Shown in pieces: positions 1 to 7,308 of a stretch of DNA of 13,700 bases. The stretch spans positions 1 to 13,700 of the forward strand of contig DJNI01000024.1 in the NCBI GenBank assembly GCA_002436765.1. The letters are read 5' to 3'. How positions within the stretch are numbered: the stretch's first letter is position 1; every line of letters starts with the position of its first letter. Under the pieces are notes generated by a model. The model was not told the origin of the DNA, made no database searches, and was given only the letters and a program-made list of their open reading frames with translations. Made by a program: the position numbers and the translations under genes. The stretch comes from Clostridiales bacterium UBA6468. GTDB taxonomy: Bacteria > Bacillota > Clostridia > Oscillospirales > Oscillospiraceae.

Positions 1-688
1 GCGAGGGCGTCATCGTCTCGAGCGATGCGGGCGTGAGCACGCTCTCGTAGCCGTCCGCCACGGCGCTGTAGGTCCCGGCGGCCGGCGCGGCGATGCGCGA
101 TGTGCCGCCGCTGGCGGCGGCGGAAGCGGCTGCGATCTCAGCGCTCAGCGCCTCGAGCCGCGCGCTCAGATCCTCGCTGCCGTTATAGGCGTATTCGCGC
201 TTGAGCACCGTCGTGCGGAGCTGGCCGGCGAGCGTGTCGAGCGTGCTGTAGCTGCCGCCGGCAAGGGCGGTGCGCACGGCGATGATCTGCGCGCGGATGT
301 CGGAGTCGAGCTTGAGCGCGGTCTCGGTATCGCTCGAGGCGCTTCTGGCGTATTCGAGCTGCTCCTTCTGCGCGCGCAGCGCTTCGAGCTGCTGCGTCGC
401 CTCCAGCGCCTCGGCGGAGCGGTAGACGGTCGCTACGGTGTCGCCCGCGCCCACGCGCTCGCCCTCGGCATGGGTCAGCTCGAGGAGCGTTTCGGTGCAG
501 TCGATGATCTGCTCGCCGCGCACGACATAGCCGCGCACGGCGATGGACTGCTCGCTGCGGTAACGGTAGACGACGGCGGTGGTCTCCGGGTCGGTCAGAT
601 ACCGGTAGCCCTGCACGCCGAAGTAGGCGGCCACCGCCGCCAGCAGCAGGACGGTGATAAGCTTTGTGGAAAAGGATGCAGATTTCAT
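1..688 (-). CDS. HlyD-like membrane fusion (adaptor) protein, C-terminus outside the window
   Basis: The open frame runs from ATG at 688 to the window edge without a stop and gives 229 residues. Residues 10-27 form one hydrophobic N-terminal membrane segment, so most of the protein should lie outside the membrane. A first lipoyl/biotinyl-like half follows, with the pattern GERVGAGDTVATV at about 76-88. An Ala/Glu/Gln-rich helical, probably coiled-coil stretch spans about 91-193, and the second lipoyl half begins at SRIAAPAAGTYS (197-208). This order is that of HlyD/AcrA-type adaptors; the beta-barrel part would follow off the window. A GGGAG ribosome site lies 6 bases before the ATG, and hfq ends 25 bases upstream, so it is probably the next gene of that transcript. 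Arginine is mostly CGC here, whereas mutL also uses much CGG. No transporter partner is visible. The family call is fairly safe; the role (efflux, or an envelope/division job in clostridia) is not known. Confidence 0.72.
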   Translation of the reverse strand, partial: MKSASFSTKLITVLLLAAVAAYFGVQGYRYLTDPETTAVVYRYRSEQSIAVRGYVVRGEQIIDCTETLLELTHAEGERVGAGDTVATVYRSAEALEATQQLEALRAQKEQLEYARSASSDTETALKLDSDIRAQIIAVRTALAGGSYSTLDTLAGQLRTTVLKREYAYNGSEDLSARLEALSAEIAAASAAASGGTSRIAAPAAGTYSAVADGYESVLTPASLETMTPS

Positions 689-713
689 GATGAGCTCCCG
701 CATGGGGACACGC

Positions 714-953
714 TCACTCCTCGCCCTCCTCCGCGCCGCGCAGGTCGAGCGGGCTTGCCGGCACGATGGTGGAGATGGCGTGCTTGTAGATGACCTGCTG
801 GCGTCCATCGCTGTCCAGCACCACCACAAAGGGGTCATACCCGGTGATGGTGCCCCGCATCTGAAAGCCGTTCATCAGAAACAGGGTCACGGGAACCTTG
901 TCCCGTCGCACCTCCTTCAAAATGGCTTCCTGTAAGTTGATCGCGTCAGACAT
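714..953 (-). CDS. hfq: RNA chaperone Hfq
   Basis: A 79-residue Sm-like protein that forms a hexameric ring and helps small RNAs pair with mRNAs; E. coli Hfq is 102 residues, Gram-positive forms about 70-80. Visible marks are Q8 in NLQE (the proximal-face U pocket), basic rim residues R16, R17 and K19, F25 on the distal face (aromatic as in other Hfqs), the Sm1 motif NGFQMRGTITGYDPFVV (28-44) and the Sm2 signature YKHAIST (56-62). The tail is short and ends in an acidic tip, EEGEE. The frame stays open upstream to 1046, but ATG at 953 is chosen because the Hfq fold starts there and a GAAGG ribosome site sits 7 bases before it. It lies 96 bases downstream of miaA, the classical miaA-hfq order, and the leader between them can fold (separate entry). 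Its importance in Firmicutes varies by species, so its global role here is uncertain. Confidence 0.96.
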   Translation of the reverse strand: MSDAINLQEAILKEVRRDKVPVTLFLMNGFQMRGTITGYDPFVVVLDSDGRQQVIYKHAISTIVPASPLDLRGAEEGEE

Positions 954-1038
954 ATGGATACCTTCTTTCTCATATTCGGCAGGTATATAACTCCCCAAGA
1001 GCTGCCGTATTTTCCGAGATTCCTTAGGGTATCCACAT
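952..1038 (-). promoter_or_regulatory. Folded hfq leader that could hide the ribosome site
   Basis: In the minus-strand RNA, AUGUGGAUACC (1038-1028) can pair with GGUAUCCAUAU (962-952): 11 consecutive pairs including one G-U. The right arm contains the last two G of the hfq Shine-Dalgarno and the first two bases of its AUG. Inside the 65-base loop a second helix is possible, CGGCAG (1007-1002) with CUGCCG (982-977). This is seen directly in the sequence; that it controls translation is inference. Confidence 0.45.
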
Positions 1039-1049
1039 CCTAACACGTT

Positions 1050-1985
1050 TCAGTTGTCGGAATCGCTCACAATCCGTCGAGCGTTTTCCAGAATTTCCCG
1101 CCCGGTGTCACCGGTCTCCCGGACGAGCCAGTGAATGGCCTTGTTCCGGCGGAACCAGGTCAGCTGACGCTTGGCGTAGCGGCGGGAGGATTGACGCACC
1201 TGATCGGCTGCTTCCTCTATTGTACATCGGCCGTCAAGGGCGTCCACGAATTCCTTGTAGCCGATGGCCTGCATGGCAGTGGCCTTTTCGGGAATGCCGT
1301 CGGCAAGAAGCCCCCGAATCTCCTCCACAAGCCCCTGCTGAAGCATGAGACTGACCCGCAGATCGATGCGGCGGTACAGCTCGCTCCGCTGGGCAAAGTC
1401 CAGCCCCAGCCAAATTGGGGAATACCGGGGCGGAACGGCCTGGGTCTTGCGGTTGTGCTCCGTGATGGTCTCGCCGGTTTCTAAGTAAACCTCCAGCGCC
1501 CGGAGAATCCGCTTCCGGTCGGAAAGGTGCAGCCGCTGGGCAGAGTCGGGGTCTACGGCGCGCAGACGGGAAAGCATGGCCTCCATGCCCTCGGCGTCCG
1601 CCTGGGCTTCCAGCCGCTCCCGGACGCCGGTGGCGGGGAAGGGGGCGAAGGCGCTGCCCCGGACGAGGGAATCCATGTAAAGCCCGGTTCCCCCTGCGAT
1701 CACGGCGGTTTTCCCCCGGGAAAGGATATCGTCCACAATGGGGGCGGCCATCTCACAGTAGCGGCTGACGGAAAAATCCTCCCAGGGTTCGGCCACGTCG
1801 ATCATGCGGTGGGGGATTCCCTGCATTTCCTCCAAGGTGGGCTTCGCGGTGCCGATGTCCATGCGCTTATACACCTGCATGGAGTCGCAGGACACCACTT
1901 CGCCATTCAGTTCCTTCGCCAGTGCCACGGCCAGCGCGGTTTTTCCCGAGGCCGTCGGTCCGGCGATGCAGATGATGTTGTTCAT
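1050..1985 (-). CDS. miaA: tRNA dimethylallyltransferase MiaA
   Basis: Transfers the dimethylallyl group of DMAPP to N6 of A37 in tRNAs that read codons starting with U, giving i6A, the substrate of MiaB encoded in the same run. At 311 residues it has the usual length. Motifs in order: P-loop GPTASGKT (9-16), DSMQVYK (34-40, with the conserved Asp that accepts the proton from the A37 amine), GGTGLY (98-103), a DRKRILRALEVY helix (156-167), QAIGYKE (239-245) and RYAKRQLTWFR (269-279), the tRNA-contacting end of the family. ATG at 1985 has GGAG 8 bases upstream. The start lies 20 bases after the mutL stop, so it is very likely cotranscribed with mutL; hfq follows after 96 bases. No damage is seen. 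Confidence 0.97.
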   Translation of the reverse strand: MNNIICIAGPTASGKTALAVALAKELNGEVVSCDSMQVYKRMDIGTAKPTLEEMQGIPHRMIDVAEPWEDFSVSRYCEMAAPIVDDILSRGKTAVIAGGTGLYMDSLVRGSAFAPFPATGVRERLEAQADAEGMEAMLSRLRAVDPDSAQRLHLSDRKRILRALEVYLETGETITEHNRKTQAVPPRYSPIWLGLDFAQRSELYRRIDLRVSLMLQQGLVEEIRGLLADGIPEKATAMQAIGYKEFVDALDGRCTIEEAADQVRQSSRRYAKRQLTWFRRNKAIHWLVRETGDTGREILENARRIVSDSDN

Positions 1986-2005
1986 AAAAATGACTCCAAA
2001 GGGCG

Positions 2006-3967
2006 TTACGTTCGCCTGAACTGCTTTTCCAGCTGCTTCTTGCTCAAGGAAACGCAGATGGGACGGCCATGGGGGCAGTATTTCAGGTCTTTCCGGCTCA
2101 TGACCTCCTTGGCCACGGCGAGAAGCTCCTGTTCGTCATTGATCCACCCGGCTTTGATGGCGGCCTTGCAGGCCACCGTGTGCAGCAGCTCGTCCCGGAC
2201 GGTGTCCTTGCTTTCCCGGCGGCCGGACAGAAGGTCGGCGGCAAGACTTTCCACGGCTTCGGCGGCGTCGTCCGGGCTCAGATCCATGGGGATCTGCCGC
2301 AGAAGCACGGTGTTTTCCCCAAATTCCTCAACAGCAAAGCCCAGTTCATCCAGCAACCCTGCGTTGGCGAGAAGCTCCCCGGCCGCGGCGGGACTTAAGC
2401 GCACGGGGACGGGGGACAGCAGACTCTGGGCGCTGATTTTTTCGGGGTGGGCTTTCAGCTTTTCAAAGAGAATACGCTCGTGGGCGGCGTGCTTGTCGAT
2501 GAGAAACGCGTCGTCCCCCTGCTCCACGATAATATAGGTGTTGTAAAGCTCACCCACCATCCGCCACGGAATTTCGGCGGGCATGGGAAGTTGGGTCTGC
2601 TCCATTTCTTCCGGCTTCGGCTCCTCTTTTTTGGGGGGAGCGGGGGGCGCAGGCGCGGGTTTTTCCGCCTTAGGCGGGGTCTGATTTGCCTGAACCTGAG
2701 GCAGCATCACAAATTCCCGCAGGGGCATATTGGCGGGACGCTCGATTTTTGCCGCCGTCGCGGCGGCTGCCGCCTGCTTCGGCTGGGGCGCGTCCTTCAA
2801 TGCGGTGGAGAAGGTTTTGTACTCCTGGGGCGTCATGGTGCGGAAAAAGCTGCTTTTGGGAGCGGGATTTTCCGGACGGGACGGCATCTGGGGCGGGGTG
2901 GACGCTTTAACGGGTGTCTCAGGCGCAGCCGGCGCGGCGGTCTCCCCGGCGGGAGCACGGAACCGAATTTCGGGGCGGTCGGTCTGGGTGTTCAGCGCAC
3001 CCAGGACGCCGTAGTGAACGCAGTCAAATACCGCCTTTTCCGACAGAAATTTTACCTCCGTCTTCGCCGGGTGGACGTTCACGTCCACGGCGTTGGGCGG
3101 CAGGGTCAGATGCAGCACGCAGGCGGGGAATTTCCCCACCATGATCTGGTTGCGGTAGGCTTCCTCCAAAGCGGAGACCAGCAGCTTGGACTTCACGGGG
3201 CGGTCGTTGACGAAAAAGGTTTGCAGACCCCGGCTGGGGCGGGCGTCGGTGGGCTTGGAAACGTAGCCGGTCAGGGTGTAGGATTCCCAACGGCTGTCCA
3301 CCTTCACCATCCGGGCAAAGTCCCGGCCATAGACGCAGTAGACCGCCGCCTGCAATCCGCCGTTTCCCGGGGTGGAAAGCACCTGCTTGCCGTCCCGGAG
3401 GAACTGGATGGCAACCTCCGGGTGTGCCAGCGCCTGCATCTGCACGGCAGCGGTCACCCGGCTGCCCTCCACGGTGTCGGACTTCATGAATTTCATCCGG
3501 GCGGGGGTGTTGAAAAAGAGGTCGCGGACGATGATGGTCGTCCCTTCGGGACAGCCGATCTCGGTTTCTTCCAGAATGTTTCCCGCTTCCAGCTTTAAGG
3601 ACGTGCCGGACACGCTGCCTGCCGTCTTGGTCAGAAGATCGATGCGGCTGACGGAGGCGATGGCGGCCAGCGCCTCACCCCGGAAGCCCATGGTGCCGAT
3701 GGCGGCAAGATCCTCGGCGCAGCGGAGCTTGGAGGTAGCGTGGCGGAGAAAGGCCGTCCGGGCGTCCTCCGGGGACATGCCGCAGCCGTTGTCCGTGACC
3801 CGGAGAAAGGTCATGCCGCCGTCCCGAATTTCCACGGTGACTTTGGACGCGCCCGCGTCCACCGCGTTTTCCAGCAGCTCCTTGACCACGGAGGCGGGGC
3901 GCTCCACCACCTCACCGGCGGCGATCAGATTGGCGATATGGGGGGATAACTGAATGATTTTCGGCAT
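2006..3967 (-). CDS. mutL: DNA mismatch repair protein MutL with endonuclease motif
   Basis: 653 residues. The N-terminal GHKL ATPase has E33-N34, DNGCGM (59-64), RHATSK (75-80), GFRGEAL (94-100) and NVHPAKTEV (297-305). Residues about 335-460 are a Pro/Ala/Lys-rich, probably disordered linker. The C-terminal dimerisation/nuclease domain carries DKHAAHERILFE (491-502), which fits the DxHA(x)2E(x)4E metal motif of MutL nucleases in bacteria without MutH, plus C600 and CPHGRPI (631-637), likely further metal ligands. QSLLSP (514-519) resembles the beta-clamp binding motif of B. subtilis MutL. The first motif has Lys where Gln is more familiar (492). In the family, MutS-activated MutL nicks the new strand. 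ATG at 3967 has GAGGTGA upstream, overlapping the stop codon of the preceding gene, so translational coupling to that gene is likely. Confidence 0.97.
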   Translation of the reverse strand: MPKIIQLSPHIANLIAAGEVVERPASVVKELLENAVDAGASKVTVEIRDGGMTFLRVTDNGCGMSPEDARTAFLRHATSKLRCAEDLAAIGTMGFRGEALAAIASVSRIDLLTKTAGSVSGTSLKLEAGNILEETEIGCPEGTTIIVRDLFFNTPARMKFMKSDTVEGSRVTAAVQMQALAHPEVAIQFLRDGKQVLSTPGNGGLQAAVYCVYGRDFARMVKVDSRWESYTLTGYVSKPTDARPSRGLQTFFVNDRPVKSKLLVSALEEAYRNQIMVGKFPACVLHLTLPPNAVDVNVHPAKTEVKFLSEKAVFDCVHYGVLGALNTQTDRPEIRFRAPAGETAAPAAPETPVKASTPPQMPSRPENPAPKSSFFRTMTPQEYKTFSTALKDAPQPKQAAAAATAAKIERPANMPLREFVMLPQVQANQTPPKAEKPAPAPPAPPKKEEPKPEEMEQTQLPMPAEIPWRMVGELYNTYIIVEQGDDAFLIDKHAAHERILFEKLKAHPEKISAQSLLSPVPVRLSPAAAGELLANAGLLDELGFAVEEFGENTVLLRQIPMDLSPDDAAEAVESLAADLLSGRRESKDTVRDELLHTVACKAAIKAGWINDEQELLAVAKEVMSRKDLKYCPHGRPICVSLSKKQLEKQFRRT

Positions 3968-3974
3968 AATGGAT

Positions 3975-4673
3975 TCACCTCAGGCCGCCGATGGCGACCA
4001 GATTGATACAGGCGTGGATAATGATCGGCGCGAAAATGGTGTCGCTTTTGGTATACGCCCAGGCGAGGGACAGCCCTGCCGGGAGGTATTGCAGCACCGC
4101 CATGACCAGCTCCAGCGGGGAATATTTCCCGATGTAGCCCAAAATATGGATGGCGGCAAAGGCGAGAATGGAGACGACGTAAGCGACCCACCGGGATTTT
4201 CCGTAGAGATTGCGGAAGATCAGCCCCCGGAAGACGCATTCCTCGGCAGGGGGAACCAGAATCACGGTGCTGATGACCATAAGATAGCGTCCGCTCCGGC
4301 TCATGGCGGAGATAACGGCGTCATTGTAATTGGTAAAGCCGGGAACCAGCAGCCGGATCAGCCGCAGGGTCAGGAAATTGCAGGCATAGTAGGCGGCAAG
4401 CCCCAGAATGACCGCCTGACAGAAGTACGCTATGTGTTGGCCTGCCTGCCGGGCGCTGCGTCCTAAGAACTCGTGATAGATCAGAATCGTCGCCAGAAAA
4501 TTGATGAGATAGTAGGTAAAGTTCAGTTCCGTCTGGGTCAGCGGCTGGGAAAGCCGGGCGTTGACCCACCGAAGAATGGAGGGCAGCAGCACCAGCTGGA
4601 AAATAAAGTAGACGCCGCCCGCGACGGATTCCCGGGCGGTGGGACAGGCGGAGAGACTGCGGTTTCGTTTCAT
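3975..4673 (-). CDS. CPBP-family intramembrane glutamic protease (Abi/CAAX-like)
   Basis: A 232-residue membrane protein with about six hydrophobic segments (roughly 18-35, 52-68, 80-97, 128-142, 160-180 and 188-226). It has all three conserved motifs of the CPBP/Abi family (Rce1 relatives): EECVFRG (144-150) with the paired glutamates E144/E145 and R149; AFAAIH (171-176) with H176; and HACIN (220-224) with H220 and N224. An active intramembrane protease is therefore plausible; the substrate is unknown, and no bacteriocin or peptide genes are nearby. It starts 3 bases after the mutS stop with only a weak GGA ribosome site, and ends 7 bases before mutL, whose ribosome site overlaps its stop. 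It therefore sits inside the repair operon and probably relies on coupled translation. Position alone does not show a role in repair. Confidence 0.88.
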   Translation of the reverse strand: MKRNRSLSACPTARESVAGGVYFIFQLVLLPSILRWVNARLSQPLTQTELNFTYYLINFLATILIYHEFLGRSARQAGQHIAYFCQAVILGLAAYYACNFLTLRLIRLLVPGFTNYNDAVISAMSRSGRYLMVISTVILVPPAEECVFRGLIFRNLYGKSRWVAYVVSILAFAAIHILGYIGKYSPLELVMAVLQYLPAGLSLAWAYTKSDTIFAPIIIHACINLVAIGGLR

Positions 4674-4676
4674 AGC

Positions 4677-7280
4677 TTAATCCAACATTTTCTTTAGTTT
4701 GTACAGCTCGTTCATGGCCTCGATGGGGGTCAGGGTCTCCACGGAAACGGCGCTTAAGGCGGCGACCACCTGCTGAGAGGCCAGGTCCATCATGCTGACC
4801 TGATCCTCCGGCTCTTTTTGTGCCGCAGGGGCGGCCGCGACGCCCTGACTTTCCAGCTCGGCGAGGATTTCCCGGGCGCGGGTAATCACCGGTGCGGGGA
4901 TGCCCGCCAGCTTGGCGACCTCGATGCCGTAGCTGTCGTCCGTTGCCCCGGGGACGATTTTCCGGAGGAAAATCATCTGTTCGCCTCGCTTTTTCACCGC
5001 AATGTTGTAATTTTTCACATTGGGCAGCTTGTCTTCCAGGGTGGAAAGCTCGTGGTAATGGGTGGCAAACAGGGTCTTCGCCCCCAGACGCTTGGGGTTG
5101 GCGGCGTATTCCAGAACGGCGCGGGCAATGGCCATGCCGTCGTAGGTGGAAGTGCCCCGGCCGATCTCGTCCAGAATCAGCAGACTGCGGGAGGTGGCGT
5201 ATTTCAGAATGGTGGCGACCTCCGCCATCTCCACCATGAAGGTGGACTGCCCGGAAGCCAGATCGTCGCTGGCGCCGATGCGGGTAAACACCCGATCCAC
5301 CAGCCCGATTTTTGCGCTGCGGGCGGGAACGAAGGAGCCCATCTGCGCCATGAGCACGATCAGCGCCACCTGACGCATATAGGTGGATTTGCCCGCCATA
5401 TTGGGGCCGGTGATGATGGACACCTGATTGTCCTCGGCGCCCAAATGGGTGTCGTTGGGGACGAACAGGGAGTCCTTCAGCATTGCCTCCACCACGGGGT
5501 GACGGCCGTTTTCAATGGTAATTTCCCGCCCCAGGGTGATCTCCGGGCGGCAGTAGCCCCGCTGCACCGCTACGGCGGCAAGGCTGCACAGCGTGTCCGC
5601 GGCGGCCACGGCGGCGGCGGTCTGCTGCACCCGGGCGGCCTGCTTGGCAAGGTATTCCCGAAGCTGGGTGAAGATCTGGTATTCCAGGGCGGTGAGCCGG
5701 TCCTTGGCGGTGAGCACCTGATTTTCCAGCTCCTTCAGCTCCTGGGTGATGTAGCGCTCGCAGTTGGCGAGGGTCTGCTTGCGGATGTAATTGGCGGGTA
5801 CCTGATCGATAAAGGATTTGGACACCTCAATATAATAACCGAATACCCGGTTGAAGCCCACCTTCAGGGTGCGGATGCCGGTTTTTTCCCGTTCCGACGC
5901 TTCAATGGCGGCGATGGTGCCGCTGCCGCCCTCCATGATGTCCCGCAGACGGTCGGCTTCCTCGCTGGCGCCCTTGCGGATGATGCCGCCCTCCCGGAGG
6001 GTCAGGGGGGGATCGTCCACCAGCGTGTTTTCGATCCGGTCGGCGCAGTCCGTCAGGGGGTCGATGGCCGCTTCCAGCTTTTTCAGCAGGGGAGAATCGC
6101 ACTTTTGCAGCTGCGCCTTCACGTCGGGCAGCGCCCGGAAGCCCCGGGCAAGTCCCAGCAAATCCCGGCAGTTGACGGTGCCGGTGACGATGCGGGTCTG
6201 CACCCGCTCTAAGTCGGTGACGTCCCGCAGAGCCTGCTCCAGCTCGCCCCGGACGATGACGTTGTCCGTCAGCTCCTCCACCGCGCCGTGGCGGCGGGTG
6301 ATCTCCGCCGGGTCAAGCAGGGGCTTTTCCAGCCAGGAGCGGAGCATCCGCCCGCCCATGGCGGTGTGGGTCTTGTCCAGCACCCAAAGAAGCGTGCCCC
6401 GCTTCTCCTTGGAGCGCATGGTCTCCGTCAGCTCTAGATTCCGCCGGGCGTCCAAATCCAGCTCCATGAACCGGCCTGTGGTGTAATATTGCAGCTCCCG
6501 GATGTGGGCAAGGTCATTTTTTTGCAGGGTCAGCAGGGTTTGCAGCAGCGCGCCGCTGGCAATGACGGCGGCGGGCATTCCCGCAATGCCCATCTGGGAA
6601 AGGGTGGCGTGGAAGTGATTTTCCAGCAGTGCTTCCCCGCTTTCCAGAGCGAACAGCTCCGGCTTTCCCTCGCTGACGCAGCAATTCAGGCGGCGGAAAA
6701 CGGCGTCCTCGATGACCTCGCAGTCCACATTGGAGCCGTAGCGGAGGATTTCGCTGGGGGCAAAGCGGCCAAGCTCAGAGGCCACGTTCTGGGCGTCGGA
6801 GCAGACTGTGGTGAAGAACGCGCCGGTGGAAACGTCGCAGAAGGCAAGGCCGAATTTTCCGCTTTCGCCGTAAATACAGCCGATGTAGTTGTTCTTGCTC
6901 TCCTCCAGCATACAGCTTTCGGTGACGGTGCCGGGGGTGATGATGCGGGTGATGTCCCGCTGCACCAGACCCTTGGCGGTGGCCGGGTCTTCCATCTGCT
7001 CGCAGATGGCGACCTTGTAGCCCTTCTGCACCAGCCGGGCGATGTAAGAGTCCACGCTGTGGTAGGGGACGCCGCACATGGGCGTCTGCTCCTCCTTGGG
7101 CTTGCCCCGGTCACGGGTGGTCAGGGTGAGATCCAGCTCCCGGGCCGTCAGCTTGGCGTCCTCGTCAAACATTTCATAGAAGTCGCCCAGCCGGAACATC
7201 AGAATGCAGTCCTTGTGCCGCTCCTTGATCTGCTGATATTGCCGCCGCATGGGGGTCAGTTCATTCGTTGCCTGTGCCAT
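4677..7280 (-). CDS. mutS: DNA mismatch repair ATPase MutS
   Basis: 867 residues, normal for MutS1. It binds mismatches and small loops, exchanges ADP for ATP and becomes a sliding clamp that recruits MutL. The mismatch-binding domain has the F-x-E motif in LGDFYEMF (F34, E36). Connector, core lever and clamp follow, then the ABC-type ATPase: Walker A GPNMAGKST (625-633), the signature-like segment SDDLASGQSTFM (671-682), Walker B LLILDEIGRG (700-709, D704/E705) and the switch ATHYHEL (739-745). A helix-turn-helix dimer region lies near 770-805. QVSMMDL (827-833) in the tail fits the beta-clamp peptide pattern. ATG at 7280 has AGGA and GGA purine patches 6-10 bases upstream. It lies 28 bases after the miaB stop. 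Domain order and length rule out MutS2. Confidence 0.98.
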   Translation of the reverse strand: MAQATNELTPMRRQYQQIKERHKDCILMFRLGDFYEMFDEDAKLTARELDLTLTTRDRGKPKEEQTPMCGVPYHSVDSYIARLVQKGYKVAICEQMEDPATAKGLVQRDITRIITPGTVTESCMLEESKNNYIGCIYGESGKFGLAFCDVSTGAFFTTVCSDAQNVASELGRFAPSEILRYGSNVDCEVIEDAVFRRLNCCVSEGKPELFALESGEALLENHFHATLSQMGIAGMPAAVIASGALLQTLLTLQKNDLAHIRELQYYTTGRFMELDLDARRNLELTETMRSKEKRGTLLWVLDKTHTAMGGRMLRSWLEKPLLDPAEITRRHGAVEELTDNVIVRGELEQALRDVTDLERVQTRIVTGTVNCRDLLGLARGFRALPDVKAQLQKCDSPLLKKLEAAIDPLTDCADRIENTLVDDPPLTLREGGIIRKGASEEADRLRDIMEGGSGTIAAIEASEREKTGIRTLKVGFNRVFGYYIEVSKSFIDQVPANYIRKQTLANCERYITQELKELENQVLTAKDRLTALEYQIFTQLREYLAKQAARVQQTAAAVAAADTLCSLAAVAVQRGYCRPEITLGREITIENGRHPVVEAMLKDSLFVPNDTHLGAEDNQVSIITGPNMAGKSTYMRQVALIVLMAQMGSFVPARSAKIGLVDRVFTRIGASDDLASGQSTFMVEMAEVATILKYATSRSLLILDEIGRGTSTYDGMAIARAVLEYAANPKRLGAKTLFATHYHELSTLEDKLPNVKNYNIAVKKRGEQMIFLRKIVPGATDDSYGIEVAKLAGIPAPVITRAREILAELESQGVAAAPAAQKEPEDQVSMMDLASQQVVAALSAVSVETLTPIEAMNELYKLKKMLD

Positions 7281-7308
7281 ATAGAATCCGTCCTATTCTG
7301 TCTTTGCC

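Noticed and set aside
954..1046. Upstream extension of hfq to 1046
   Set aside because: The extra 31 residues match nothing in Hfq, and the good ribosome site is placed for ATG 953.
4818..6212. Long plus-strand open frame opposite mutS
   Set aside because: Low-complexity Gly/His/Gln-rich product with no family features. It is the antisense shadow of a strongly supported MutS and is expected at this GC content.
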